Shown: positions 51,486 to 61,355 of the stretch, piece by piece
How the letters are laid out: every line of letters begins with the position of its first letter
Position numbering within the stretch: the first letter of the stretch is position 1
Assembly (NCBI RefSeq): GCF_001408515.1
Contig: NZ_CYPR01000046.1
Span: 17,276 to 81,275, forward strand
Length of the DNA stretch: 64,000 nucleotides
From: Jannaschia seosinensis
Lineage (GTDB): Bacteria; Pseudomonadota; Alphaproteobacteria; Rhodobacterales; Rhodobacteraceae
Direction: 5' to 3'
Translations under genes and position numbers: made by a program
Notes under the pieces: generated by a model
What the model saw: the letters and a program-made list of their open reading frames with translations, nothing else
Databases searched by the model: none
What the model was told of the DNA's origin: nothing

Positions 51486-52466
51486 CTATTTCGTCACGGG
51501 CCGCTCGCGCGGCTGCGGGCGGGTGGGGATTTCGCCCAGAAGCCCTCCCACCCCCATCGCCGCGATATCCGCGCCGGTGACGGGCACGCCGCAGACGATT
51601 CGCTCCAGCACCCAATCCGCCCCGTTGAGCGCCGGCGACCGCGCGCAACCAGGCAACCCGATCACGGCGGCCGCGCCGAGCGCGCCGAGAAACAGAAGGT
51701 TTCCGGGATCGACCGGCATCCCGAACCGCTCCAGCCGCCCGCCCGCCGCCAAAAGCGCGGCCGGCCCCACATCGCGCGCATCCGACGTGGCCGAGGCCGT
51801 CAGGATCAGGCGAAGCGGCGCGGTCGACGCCCCGATCGCCGCAGCCAGCGCCGCCGTCTCGTGGGGAACATGCGCCACCTCGCAGGCCACGCCCAGCCGG
51901 TCGAGCCGCGCGGTCACCGCGCGCGATTTCGACGGCGCACCCTCCAGCGTGGTGACGATCAGATCGGCATGCGAGAGGACCGGCGCATGAAGCCGGAGCG
52001 CCCCCGCCACCCCCCCGAGCCGCCCCGCGAAGGCCTCGGACGGAACCGCGTAGGGGATGATCTTGACGGTCGCCACCATCGTCCCGGTCGCGACCCGCTG
52101 CCATTCCGGGAGGGTCGCCACGGTGATGTCGGGCGTCAGCGCATTGGCCGCGTCGATCCGGTCACGCGAGATCCCGACGATACCCGGCCCGGTGGCATGA
52201 ATGTTCGCCCGGCCGGTAAAGGGGGCGCGCACCTCCAGCCCCGGCCCGGTCAGCGCATCGGCAACGATCCGTGCGGCCTCGTCCTCGGGCACGTCGCCGG
52301 GACCGAGCCGGGCGGCAACCACCTCCGCCAGCCCCGCCGCGCGCAGCCGGGCGACCTCCTCCCGGCCAAGCCGCGTGCCCTTGCGAAGCCGTCCTTCTGC
52401 GGTGGTGACGGAATGGGCGAGGGTCGCGCCCTCGGCATCGTCGAGGGAGATCGTTCCGAACCTCAT
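51486..52466 (-). CDS. Molybdopterin-binding protein of the cox cluster
   Basis: The 326-residue protein resembles the MoeA/MoaB-type molybdopterin-binding group: a [14 protein letters not shown]-terminus, [19 protein letters not shown], a middle domain with [14 protein letters not shown], and [20 protein letters not shown] near the C-terminus. Such proteins are often encoded beside xdhC and molybdenum hydroxylases and may carry or modify the cofactor before insertion. Its ATG overlaps the xdhC-like stop. The exact reaction is not readable. Confidence 0.85.
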   Translation of the reverse strand: MRFGTISLDDAEGATLAHSVTTAEGRLRKGTRLGREEVARLRAAGLAEVVAARLGPGDVPEDEAARIVADALTGPGLEVRAPFTGRANIHATGPGIVGISRDRIDAANALTPDITVATLPEWQRVATGTMVATVKIIPYAVPSEAFAGRLGGVAGALRLHAPVLSHADLIVTTLEGAPSKSRAVTARLDRLGVACEVAHVPHETAALAAAIGASTAPLRLILTASATSDARDVGPAALLAAGGRLERFGMPVDPGNLLFLGALGAAAVIGLPGCARSPALNGADWVLERIVCGVPVTGADIAAMGVGGLLGEIPTRPQPRERPVTK

Positions 52467-53422
52467 CCGCGGCGCAGCGCCTGCGTCATCGCCGCAAGGA
52501 TCGCCACCGCGATTTCGCCCGGATTGCGCGACCCGATATCGAGCCCGATCGGCGCGTCGATCCGCGCGATCGCATCCGCCGGAACGCCGGCTTCCGTCAG
52601 CCGCTCCACCCGCTTGGCATGCGTCCGTGTCGAGCCCAGCGCTCCGACGTAGAACGCCGCGCTCTCCAGTGCCACGCGCAGCGCCGGATCGTCGAGCTTC
52701 GGGTCATGCGTCAACAGGACCACCGCCGTCCGCGCATCCGGCCCCAGCGCGCGCATCGCCTCGTCCGGCCAGTCATGCACGAGCGTCGTGTCCGGAAACC
52801 GCGCCTCGGACGCGAAGGCCTCGCGCGGGTCGATGACGATCGGCGCATAGCCCGCCAGCCGCGCCATCGGCACGAGCGCCTGCGCGATGTGAACCCCGCC
52901 GACGACCGCCAGCCGCAGCGGCGGCGCGTGCAGCGTCACGAAAGTCTCGCCGTCGGGCTCGAACCCGCTGCGGTCGGCGCGCAGCCTCTCTTCCATCTCG
53001 GGGGACGGGACCAGGAAAGTTGCCCCGTTTTGTACATTCGCGGCCTGACCGACGGTTTCCCCCCGCGCCCTGCGCGCCACCAGATCGGCCAGCACCTCCG
53101 CGGGAAGCGTGCCGCCGACCGGCTCCAGCAGCACCCGGATGCGCCCCCCGCAGGCCAGACCGACCGCGAAAGCCTCGTCATCGGACACGCCGTATTCCAG
53201 CACCCGGTGCCGCCCGTCGCCCATCGCGTCCAGCGCCTCGGCCACGACCGCGCCCTCGACGCATCCGCCTGAAACGGACCCGACGATCTCGGCATCCTCC
53301 GACACGGCAAGCTGCGAACCCCGCGGCCGCGGGGCGCTGCCCCAGGTCTCGACCACCGTGGCCAGCGCCGCCCCCTTGCCGTTCTGGTGCCAGCGGAGCG
53401 CGGCTTCGGGTGCGTCGTCCAT
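52463..53422 (-). CDS. XdhC/CoxF-type cofactor maturation protein
   Basis: The 319-residue protein has an N-terminal XdhC-CoxI domain (ATVVETWGSAPRPRGSQLAVS, GSVSGGCVEGAVV) and a C-terminal Rossmann-like domain (VVGGVHIAQALVPMARLAGY, VVLLTHDPKLDDPAL, YVGALGSTRTHAKR). XdhC binds the molybdenum cofactor, has it sulfurated and delivers it to apoenzyme. Start 53422 follows a dispersed repeat (53435-53464). It leads the block xdhC-like, molybdopterin-binding, coxS, coxL, coxM. Confidence 0.93.
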   Translation of the reverse strand: MDDAPEAALRWHQNGKGAALATVVETWGSAPRPRGSQLAVSEDAEIVGSVSGGCVEGAVVAEALDAMGDGRHRVLEYGVSDDEAFAVGLACGGRIRVLLEPVGGTLPAEVLADLVARRARGETVGQAANVQNGATFLVPSPEMEERLRADRSGFEPDGETFVTLHAPPLRLAVVGGVHIAQALVPMARLAGYAPIVIDPREAFASEARFPDTTLVHDWPDEAMRALGPDARTAVVLLTHDPKLDDPALRVALESAAFYVGALGSTRTHAKRVERLTEAGVPADAIARIDAPIGLDIGSRNPGEIAVAILAAMTQALRRG

Positions 53423-53434
53423 TGTCTTCGCTTT

Positions 53435-53464
53435 CAAAATACCTCGAGGCGCGCGAGGCGCTGG
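53435..53464. repeat. Dispersed repeat with CGAGGTATTT core, copy B
   Basis: On the minus strand: CGCCTCGCGC, GCC, TCGAGGTATTTTG, ending 12 bp before the xdhC-like start codon. The CCTCG and CGAGG arms can pair. Compare copy A at 18021-18053 and copy C at 57181-57199. Confidence 0.6.
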
Positions 53465-53604
53465 CCCCTCGCCGGCTCAGCCTAAACGAAAAGACCCCGC
53501 CCCGGAAAGTAACGCCTTTGTGGATCGACGCCCAGCTCCGGTGCCGCCTCGTCGATTACCCGCCCCACGACAATCGCCGCCGCAGGAAACCGTTCGGAAT
53601 GGCA

Positions 53605-53638
53605 AAGGGCCCCGGCGGATTATTGCGCCGGAGCCCTT
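53605..53638 (-). terminator. Terminator of the ompA-family gene
   Basis: AAGGGCCCCGGCG (53605-53617) and CGCCGGAGCCCTT (53626-53638) pair with one mismatch over an 8-nt loop, about 50 nt after the stop on the minus strand. A short TTT ends the stem on that strand. It would separate ompA transcripts from the downstream xdhC-cox genes. Confidence 0.7.
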
Positions 53639-53690
53639 CTGCGGTTCAAGTCAGGCCTGCACCGGTTGGCGGACGGGCCGCTTGCTGCGG

Positions 53691-55757
53691 TCAGTTCGCC
53701 GCGGCGGTCTGCAACAGGCCGGTGATCTGCCGCACGGTCGCACGGCGGTTGGCCCGTTCGGCTTCCTGGGTGGGGACCTTCAGGAAGCGCTCGCCGTAGC
53801 CCTGTACGACCATGTTCTCCACCGGCACGCCGAAATATTCGTTCAGCGCCAGCGCGAGGCTCTCGGCCCGTCGATCCGACAGGGCGAGGTTGTAGACCGC
53901 GTCGCCCACCGCGTCGGTATGTCCCTCGATCAGGAACACTTCGCGCGGGTTCTCGCGGATGGAGGCGAGCACTTCGCGCGCGAGGCCGGCCAGGTTCTCG
54001 GCCTGTTCGGGGGGGATGGCCGCAGAGCCGCTGGGGAACGTCACGGCGTTCACCTCGTAGGCCGGGGCAAGGGCGCGGACCTCGGGGATGTTGCGGACTT
54101 GCGCGAGGCTGAACCGCCGGTCGATGCCGGCCTGCCGCTGCAGCGCCTCCCGCAGGGCATCGTCGCCGCCTGTGCGTGTCGAAACCACCGGCGCGACGGG
54201 CAGCGTGGCGACATCCACCGGCTCCACCGGGTCGGTGTCGTCGATCAGCGTGTAGCGCGTGCCATCCGGCTCGATGAGTTCGCGGCGCAGGACGCGAAGC
54301 GACGCGTCGCGGATGGTCACCACGCGCGATCCGTCCTCCCGCAGCACGGTCTGCCGGACCGAGCCGTCGTCGAACCGCTCGGTGCGCACGTTGGAGCCCG
54401 CCTGCCGCAGCAGGACGTCGTCGTCCCGGAACACCTGAAGCGCGCCGTCATCCTGCTGGACCACCACGCGGTCGCCGGAGTTGGAGACGACCCGCGAGCG
54501 GTTGTTCAGGATCGTGCCCACGGCAAGCGCGCCGAGCGCGCCGAGCGCAAGCTTCTGGGTGTTGGAAAGGCCGCTATCCTCCTTCCGCTCGGTGACGACG
54601 GCGCGGGTTTCGAAATCCTCGGCGGAGGTGCGGACATCGGCCTCCTCGACGGTGATCTCCTCGACCTCGCCCTCCACGGCATCGTCGATCGCGGCTGCGG
54701 CGGCCGCAGCGCTTTCGACGCCGAGCGCGGATTGCAGTGCCTGGCTGGCGAGGTCGCGGGCGACCTCCTGCTCCTGCGTCATCTCCGGTGCGGGGCGCGC
54801 GGCGACCTCCTCGGCAATCTCGCTTTCGGTCTCGACCTCGACGATGGGCGCGGTTTCGGGGGCGAGAACGGGTTCCGCCGCCTCGGCGTCCTCCATGGAT
54901 TCAAGGTCCGGGGCGGGCGCGTCGATGGGTGCGTTATCGATCTCGACGGGTTCGTCGATGAGCTCCTCCACCAGAGGCGTGTCGCCCTCCAGCGCAGGCA
55001 CGTCCTCGATCAGCTCCGCCGTCGGCGGCGTCTCTTCGACCTCGGCGGGCGGCATGTCGTCGGCGGCCGCGTCTACCGGGGCGTCGGCGTCGGGTGCGAT
55101 CTCGGCGGCGGGCGCTTCCTCCGTTACGGCGTCCGGCTCGGTCTCGGGGGCGGGCATGTCCTCGGGCGCAGCTTCGGTCTCCGCTTCGGGCGTCACGATT
55201 TCGGCATCCTGCTCCAGCATCTCCACGCCATCGACGGCCTCTTCCTCCGACTGTTCTTCGGTGATGATTTCAGGCTCCGCCGCATCCATCCCAGACGCGG
55301 CCTCTTCGGTCGCCTCCGCCTCCTCGGCGGGGTTGGTGACGGCGAGCGGCTCGTCGATCACCTCCTCGACTTCCTCCTCGGGGATGTTTTCGACGGTGGT
55401 GGTCACCGCGTCGTCCACGATCGGGGCCTCTTCCACCGGAGCGACGACAACGCCCTCATCCGGTCCCGCCTCGGCCTCGATTTCTTCAGGTGTTTCGAGA
55501 ACGGTCGAGATGCCCTCGTCGCCCGCCAATTCCCCGTCGCCCGTGGGCAGGAGCGCGACACCGCCGGCCGCCACGCATTCGGCGAGCAGGTCGCTGTCGT
55601 CCTCGAACCGCTCGGCGCATTCTTCCAGCACCTCCTCGGCGGTCTGGGCATGTGCCGCGGGCGCGACGAGCGCGAAGGACGGGACGAGCAGGGACAGGCT
55701 GGCGGCCAGCGATGTGGCCGATCGGAGAGCGTGGCTTGTGCGGCGCGTGCGGGACAT
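53691..55757 (-). CDS. OmpA-family protein with a long acidic low-complexity region
   Basis: The 688-residue protein has a signal peptide (residues about 1-38), about 300 residues rich in Glu, Ala, Pro, Asp and Val without regular fold, a hydrophobic stretch near LALGALGALAVGTIL, a beta-rich part with DDGALQVFRDDDVLLR, and a C-terminal OmpA peptidoglycan-binding domain (NAVTFPSGSAAIPP, LIEGHTDAVGD, NLALSDRRAESLA, VQGYGE). It probably tethers the envelope to peptidoglycan. ATG 55757 has GAGG 5 nt upstream and starts the signal peptide better than the ATG at 55784. It interrupts the cox gene series. Confidence 0.9.
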   Translation of the reverse strand: MSRTRRTSHALRSATSLAASLSLLVPSFALVAPAAHAQTAEEVLEECAERFEDDSDLLAECVAAGGVALLPTGDGELAGDEGISTVLETPEEIEAEAGPDEGVVVAPVEEAPIVDDAVTTTVENIPEEEVEEVIDEPLAVTNPAEEAEATEEAASGMDAAEPEIITEEQSEEEAVDGVEMLEQDAEIVTPEAETEAAPEDMPAPETEPDAVTEEAPAAEIAPDADAPVDAAADDMPPAEVEETPPTAELIEDVPALEGDTPLVEELIDEPVEIDNAPIDAPAPDLESMEDAEAAEPVLAPETAPIVEVETESEIAEEVAARPAPEMTQEQEVARDLASQALQSALGVESAAAAAAAIDDAVEGEVEEITVEEADVRTSAEDFETRAVVTERKEDSGLSNTQKLALGALGALAVGTILNNRSRVVSNSGDRVVVQQDDGALQVFRDDDVLLRQAGSNVRTERFDDGSVRQTVLREDGSRVVTIRDASLRVLRRELIEPDGTRYTLIDDTDPVEPVDVATLPVAPVVSTRTGGDDALREALQRQAGIDRRFSLAQVRNIPEVRALAPAYEVNAVTFPSGSAAIPPEQAENLAGLAREVLASIRENPREVFLIEGHTDAVGDAVYNLALSDRRAESLALALNEYFGVPVENMVVQGYGERFLKVPTQEAERANRRATVRQITGLLQTAAAN

Positions 55758-55914
55758 TGGAACCTCATCCGGGGGTTTGTGCATTTTGCGATATAACCTT
55801 CGTGTGGATGGTGATGTTCCAATACGGCCCGGTGTTATCGCCTATCGCCGGGTTTGAGGCCGGTGCGGTCGGAGTGGCTTTCGGGACGCCATCACGAACG
55901 TCGACACTCCGCGT

Positions 55915-57147
55915 TCAGCCGCGAAGACGCGTCAACTCGCCCCGGTCGTCGGGTTGCGACAGCGCGGTGGCCAACCCCTCCAGCGCCGCGATGGAATGGC
56001 CGGCGCGCAGGCTGTCGACATGCGGCAGCAAGGCCCGGATGCCGGCGGCCTTCGGCGCGAAGCCGTCGAACCGCAGCAGCGGGTTGAGCCAGATCACCCG
56101 GCGGGCCGTGAGGTGCAGGCGCCGCGCCTCGAAGGCCAGCCGCTCGGGGTCGCCACGGTCGAGACCGTCGGTCACCAGCAGGACCACGGCCCCCTGCCCC
56201 AGCACGCGCCGCGACCAGTCGCGATTGAACGCATGCAGCGCGTCGCCGATACGGGTCCCGCCCTCCCAATCCTGCGCCTCGGCCCCGGCGGCGGCGAGCG
56301 CGGCATCGACATCGCGGGTCCGAAGGTGCCGCGTGATGTTGGTCAGCCGTGTTCCGAAGGTGAACCCATGGACCTCCGCCCAGCCCTGCCCCTGCCGGTT
56401 GGCGACCGCATGGAGGAAGTGCAGGAGCGCCCGGCTATAGGAGGTCATGGAGCCCGAAATGTCGCACAGCGCGACGAGGTTCGGCCAGCGGATGCGCGGC
56501 GTGGCACGGCGCAGATCGTGCAGGTCGCCCTTGCGGAGCGCGGCGCGCAGGGTTGCCTGACGGTCGATCCGGCCCGCCGCCGCGGCCTGCCGTCGGCGAC
56601 TGGCCAGCGGCCGGACCGGCAGACGCAGGGTGGTGAGCATTCGCTTGGCGGCGGCCATCTCGGCGGTCGACATCTGCTCGAAGTCGAGATTGCGCAGACG
56701 CTCGCGCCCCGATGCCGTGGCGGAGGCGTCGATCTTGACCTCCTCCGCCGGCTCGCCCGCAACCTCCGGATCGGGCCCCTCGGCCGCGTCGAGCAGCGCC
56801 TCGGCCGCGCGCTTCTCGGCGGGCCTGGCGCGCCGTTCCTCCTGCACACCCCGGACGGTCGGCGTCAGCAGGCCCATCATGTGCTCCAGATAGCGGGGAT
56901 CGCGCCAATAGAGACGGAAGAGCTGCGCGAAGGTCGCACGGTGTTCGGGGCGGCGCACGAAGACGGCCTGCAGGGCGTGAAAGAAGTCGGCCCGGTCGGT
57001 GAAGCCGGCCACGGTCACGGCCTCCACCGCCATCAGAAGGCGGTCTGGACCCACCGGAAGCCCGGCCCGGCGCAGCGCGGCGGCGAAATGCGCGATATTG
57101 CCCGCCAGCCTGGGGTCGTCGGGAAGATCGAGCGGAGCGTGTTCCAT
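55915..57147 (-). CDS. coxE: VWA-domain protein, CoxE type
   Basis: The 410-residue protein has an N-terminal helical region (HFAAALRRAGLPVGPDRLL), a basic middle part, and a C-terminal von Willebrand A domain with the metal-binding DISGSM motif and TDGLDRGDP. CoxE works with the MoxR ATPase CoxD in maturing the molybdenum site of carbon monoxide dehydrogenase-like enzymes. Start 57147 is preceded by GGAGG, part of which is inside a hairpin. It follows the coxD-like gene at 58 bp. Confidence 0.9.
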   Translation of the reverse strand: MEHAPLDLPDDPRLAGNIAHFAAALRRAGLPVGPDRLLMAVEAVTVAGFTDRADFFHALQAVFVRRPEHRATFAQLFRLYWRDPRYLEHMMGLLTPTVRGVQEERRARPAEKRAAEALLDAAEGPDPEVAGEPAEEVKIDASATASGRERLRNLDFEQMSTAEMAAAKRMLTTLRLPVRPLASRRRQAAAAGRIDRQATLRAALRKGDLHDLRRATPRIRWPNLVALCDISGSMTSYSRALLHFLHAVANRQGQGWAEVHGFTFGTRLTNITRHLRTRDVDAALAAAGAEAQDWEGGTRIGDALHAFNRDWSRRVLGQGAVVLLVTDGLDRGDPERLAFEARRLHLTARRVIWLNPLLRFDGFAPKAAGIRALLPHVDSLRAGHSIAALEGLATALSQPDDRGELTRLRG

Positions 57148-57154
57148 GCAGCCA

Positions 57155-57176
57155 CCTCCGGGGGCCAGCCCCCGGA
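57155..57176 (-). promoter_or_regulatory. Hairpin covering the ribosome site of coxE
   Basis: TCCGGGGGC (57168-57176 on minus) and GCCCCCGGA (57157-57165 on minus) form a perfect 9-bp stem with a 2-nt loop. The GGAGG ribosome site at 57155-57159 has three of its five bases in the stem, so translation of coxE may need melting by ribosomes finishing coxD. Confidence 0.55.
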
Positions 57177-57199
57177 CCCCCGAGGTATTTGACGCCAGA
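57177..57199. repeat. Dispersed repeat with CGAGGTATTT core, copy C
   Basis: The plus strand reads CCCC, CGAGGTATTT, GACGCCAGAGG, in the gap between coxD-like and coxE. The core is identical to copies A and B; the flank CCAGA matches copy A. Confidence 0.55.
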
Positions 57200-57205
57200 G
57201 GACGA

Positions 57206-58093
57206 TCAGGCGAGTTCGGCGCGCACCTCATCGAGGATCCGCTTCGCCTCGCTTCCCTGAAGCTTCTGGATATCGTCCTGATATTTCAGAAGCGCGCCGA
57301 GCGTGTCGGCGATCACCTCCGGCGACAGGTCGATCATGTCGAGCGCGAGGAGGCATTTGGCCCAGTCGATCGTCTCGGCCACGCCGGGTTTCTTGAACAG
57401 GTCCTCGGTGCGCAGGGCCTGCACGAAGGCGACGACTTCGCGGCTGAGGCGTTCGGACGCTTCGGGGGCGCGGGCGGCAAGGATTTCCATCTCGCGGTCA
57501 TGGGACGGGTAATCGACCCAGTGGTAGAGGCAGCGGCGTTTGAGCGCATCGTGCACCTCGCGCGTGCGGTTCGAAGTCAGGATGACGATCGGCGGCTCGG
57601 GCGCGGTGACAGGCCCGGTTTCGGGAATGGTGATTTGAAAATCGGAGAGGGCCTCGAGCAGGAACGCTTCGAACGGGGCGTCGGTGCGGTCGATTTCGTC
57701 GATCAGGAGGACAGGTGCGCCGCCGGGCTGCGGGCGCATCGCCTCGAGCAGCGGGCGCGCGATCAGGAAGTCGTCGGAGAACAGGACGGGCGGTGCCTCG
57801 CCCGTGGCCTCGGCCCGCCGGAGCGCGACCATCTGGGCGGCGAAATTCCATTCATAGACGGCGGAGGCGGCATCGAGCCCCTCGTAGCATTGCAGACGGA
57901 TCAGGCGGCGGCCGAGCGCGGCGGCCAGCGCCTTGGCGATCTCGGTCTTGCCGGTGCCCGCCTCGCCCTCGAGAAACAGCGGACGGCCCAGCGTGAGGGC
58001 AAGGAAGGCGACGGTGGCGAGGGGACGGCCGCAGACATAATCCTGCCGGGACAGGAGCGTCTGAACGTCATCGATCGAGGTTGGCAATGTCAT
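57206..58093 (-). CDS. coxD: MoxR-type AAA+ ATPase, CoxD-like
   Basis: The 295-residue ATPase has Walker A EGEAGTGKTE, Walker B VLLIDEIDRTD, sensor ILTSNRTRE and the arginine-finger region DALKRRCLYHW. MoxR ATPases act as chaperones with VWA partners; with the CoxE-type gene next to it, it matches CoxD, which assists maturation of the molybdenum centre. Start 58093 (MTLPTSIDDV) is preferred; the longer frame has no homology. It is divergent from the broken gcdH. Confidence 0.92.
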   Translation of the reverse strand: MTLPTSIDDVQTLLSRQDYVCGRPLATVAFLALTLGRPLFLEGEAGTGKTEIAKALAAALGRRLIRLQCYEGLDAASAVYEWNFAAQMVALRRAEATGEAPPVLFSDDFLIARPLLEAMRPQPGGAPVLLIDEIDRTDAPFEAFLLEALSDFQITIPETGPVTAPEPPIVILTSNRTREVHDALKRRCLYHWVDYPSHDREMEILAARAPEASERLSREVVAFVQALRTEDLFKKPGVAETIDWAKCLLALDMIDLSPEVIADTLGALLKYQDDIQKLQGSEAKRILDEVRAELA

Positions 58094-58187
58094 GGCGCTA
58101 TGGGGCACGGCACCCCACGTGCGGTCAAGCCGCGTTGCTGACGGATCTCCGGCGACATAGCTTTGGGACGAAAAGAAAAAGGACGGC

Positions 58188-59416
<1,229 letters not shown>

Positions 59417-59430
59417 TCGCGACAAAAGAA

Positions 59431-59454
59431 GGGAGCGCCCGGTATGGCGCTCCC
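59431..59454. terminator. Bidirectional terminator between gcdH and yceI
   Basis: GGGAGCGCC (59431-59439) and GGCGCTCCC (59446-59454) form a perfect 9-bp stem with a 6-nt loop. On the minus strand it is followed by TTCTTTTGTC, suiting yceI, which ends at 59495; it can also end gcdH transcripts. Confidence 0.82.
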
Positions 59455-59494
59455 TCCTCGATATCCGGGTGCGGCCCCGGATCTTCGGTGGTGA

Positions 59495-60070
59495 TCAGGC
59501 GTCGGCCTGCTGCGCCTCGATGGAGATGATCACCTCGACCTCGTCCGAGACGAACGGCGCGAACATGCCCGCGTCGAAATCCGAGCGAAGCAGCGTCGTC
59601 GTGGCGTCGAAGCCGAGCCAGGGCTTGTCCTCCATCGGGTGATCGGCCTGCTGGTTGAGGCGTGCGTCGAGCGTGATTTCCTTCGTCACGCCCCCGAGCG
59701 TCAGATCCCCGGTGATCAGGGCCGTATCCTCGCCCGTCACCTCGATACCGGTCGAGGTAAAGCGGACGACGTCGTTCGCGGCGGCATCCAGAAAGTCGGG
59801 CGAGGAGAAGTGCGTGTCGCGCTCCTCCCACCCGGTGAACATGGCGGAGGCCGGGATGGAGACGTCGACCGAGGAATTCTCCGGGTTTTCGGCGTCGAAC
59901 TCGATCGTGCCGTTCCAGCCCGAGAACATGCCGTAGGTCGTTGAGTAGCCGAGGTGGTTGTAGTTGAACACGGTCTGGCTGTGGCTCGAGTCGAGCGTGT
60001 AGGTGACCGGTTCGGCCAGAGCGGGTGCCGCGGCGAAGAGTGCGGCGGTGAACAGGGCGGTGCGGAACAT
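59495..60070 (-). CDS. YceI-family periplasmic protein
   Basis: The 191-residue protein has a signal peptide ([19 protein letters not shown]) and the YceI lipocalin-like barrel: [20 protein letters not shown], the [19 protein letters not shown] motif, and [17 protein letters not shown]. YceI proteins bind isoprenoid or polyprenoid lipids in a central cavity; their physiological role is open. GGAGG lies upstream of the 60070 ATG. It shares a 229-bp divergent intergenic region with the PRC-barrel gene. Confidence 0.93.
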   Translation of the reverse strand: MFRTALFTAALFAAAPALAEPVTYTLDSSHSQTVFNYNHLGYSTTYGMFSGWNGTIEFDAENPENSSVDVSIPASAMFTGWEERDTHFSSPDFLDAAANDVVRFTSTGIEVTGEDTALITGDLTLGGVTKEITLDARLNQQADHPMEDKPWLGFDATTTLLRSDFDAGMFAPFVSDEVEVIISIEAQQADA

Positions 60071-60233
60071 GGATGCCTCCTTGGGGTGTCTGGGCGTCAA
60101 GATCGTTGATTCATGGCGAAACGCAAACCGTAGCGGATCAACATGATCTGTGCGAACGCGCACTGCGGATGGTCGGGCCGGTCGGGCGGTTTCGCGATGT
60201 GCGTCGCTTTACGCGGCGGGATGCGTGATCGGG

Positions 60234-60260
60234 GGAACCGTTCGGTGGGGTATCCGCGTT
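60234..60260 (+). promoter_or_regulatory. Possible ECF sigma-factor promoter (GGAAC-N18-CGTT)
   Basis: GGAAC (60234-60238) and CGTT (60257-60260) are separated by 18 bp and lie 40 bp before the PRC-barrel ATG. This equals the consensus of the alphaproteobacterial general stress sigma factor EcfG. Many Rhodobacteraceae are thought to lack EcfG, so another ECF factor could use it. Confidence 0.5.
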
Positions 60261-60299
60261 GAAGGCCTGCAACACGACACAACCGAAAGGATTTCTGTA

Positions 60300-60776
60300 A
60301 TGCTTCGCATTCTGACATCGACCGCTCTGGCCGCGACTCTGGCCGCTCCGCTCGCCGCTCCGGCTGCCGCCGAAACGCACATGACGGCCGGCACCGAGAT
60401 GATGGATACGGCGGGCCTGATCCGCACCCGGGACATCACCGGCGGACCCGTCTATTCCATCGCGGACCGCTACGACGAGACCGCTTGGATGGATCTCGAA
60501 GATCGCGATTACTACGGCTACAACAACTACAACTACGGCACCGATTACGACCAGATCGGTGAAATCGAGGACATCGTTCTCGACCAGGGCGGCCAGATGA
60601 TTGGCATCGTCGCCGAAGTCGGCGGCTTCCTCGACATCGGCGACAAGCACGTCCTGGTGCCCGTCGAGGACCTGCGTCTCGTGCCCGTGGACGACACGTC
60701 CTACAGCTATATCACGCGCCTCAGCGAGGAAGCGCTCGAAGAACTGCCGAGCGTCGACGAAGCCGGCTGGAATTGA
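60300..60776 (+). CDS. Exported PRC-barrel domain protein
   Basis: The 158-residue protein has a signal peptide (MLRILTSTALAATLAAPLAAPAAA) and a PRC-barrel: IGEIEDIVLDQGGQMIGIVAEVGGFLDIGDKHVLVPVEDLRL. A Tyr/Asn-rich insertion (DYYGYNNYNYGTDYDQ) precedes the barrel strands. Exported PRC-barrel proteins of this kind are often stress-induced in alphaproteobacteria. AAAGGA lies about 8 nt before the ATG, and a strong terminator follows, so the gene is monocistronic. Confidence 0.9.
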   Translation: MLRILTSTALAATLAAPLAAPAAAETHMTAGTEMMDTAGLIRTRDITGGPVYSIADRYDETAWMDLEDRDYYGYNNYNYGTDYDQIGEIEDIVLDQGGQMIGIVAEVGGFLDIGDKHVLVPVEDLRLVPVDDTSYSYITRLSEEALEELPSVDEAGWN

Positions 60777-60802
60777 TCCGGACTCGTCTCTGATGAGACC
60801 CG

Positions 60803-60829
60803 AGGGGAGGCACTTTGCCTCCCCTTTTT
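60803..60829 (+). terminator. Rho-independent terminator of the PRC-barrel gene
   Basis: AGGGGAGGC (60803-60811), loop ACTTT, GCCTCCCCT (60817-60825), then a run of five T ending at 60829. A textbook intrinsic terminator 27 nt after the stop. Confidence 0.95.
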
Positions 60830-60989
60830 CATGCGTGACATCCGGCGCGCCCCCTCGCCTCTTGCATGCGGCGGCCATGCCAGTATACGCACCGGACCCG
60901 CCAAGCATATTTATCGCGTGGCCTCTCGTGTCCGGAGGGCGGGGCAATCTTCGGGCTATGAAACGCGCGCCGACAAAACAGGAGTGAAC

Positions 60990-61343
60990 ATGCCGCTCTA
61001 TGAGCATGTAATGATCGCGCGTCAGGATCTGTCCAACGCGCAGGCCGAGGGCCTCGTCGAACATTTCAGCACCGTCCTCGCGGATAACGGCGGCAAGGTC
61101 GTCGACAGCGAGTATTGGGGCGTCAAGACGATGGCCTACAAGATCAACAAGAACCGCAAGGGGCATTATGCCTTTCTGCGGTCGGACGCGCCTTCGGATG
61201 CGGTGCAGGAAATGGAACGTCTCGCCCGCCTGCACGACGATGTGATGCGCGTGCTCACCGTGAAGGTGGACGCCCACGAGGAGGGTCCGTCGGCCCAGAT
61301 GCAAAAGCGCGACGAGCGGGACACCCGCCGCGAACGCCGCTAA
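60990..61343 (+). CDS. rpsF: 30S ribosomal protein S6
   Basis: S6 binds the central domain of 16S rRNA together with S18. The 117-residue protein starts MPLYEHVMIARQDLS, with GGKVVDSEYWGVKTMAYKINKN and HYAFLRSDAP in the core and a charged tail (KRDERDTRRERR). GGAG lies 7 nt before the ATG; the longer upstream frame is not conserved. First of the rpsF-rpsR-rplI operon. Confidence 0.97.
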   Translation: MPLYEHVMIARQDLSNAQAEGLVEHFSTVLADNGGKVVDSEYWGVKTMAYKINKNRKGHYAFLRSDAPSDAVQEMERLARLHDDVMRVLTVKVDAHEEGPSAQMQKRDERDTRRERR

Positions 61344-61355
61344 GGAGACCGGATC

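Noticed and set aside
54481..55857. 458-codon Ser-rich plus-strand frame opposite the ompA-family gene
   Set aside because: The Ser/Ala/Thr repeats are the exact reverse reading of the Glu/Ala-rich low-complexity region, so it is a composition artefact.
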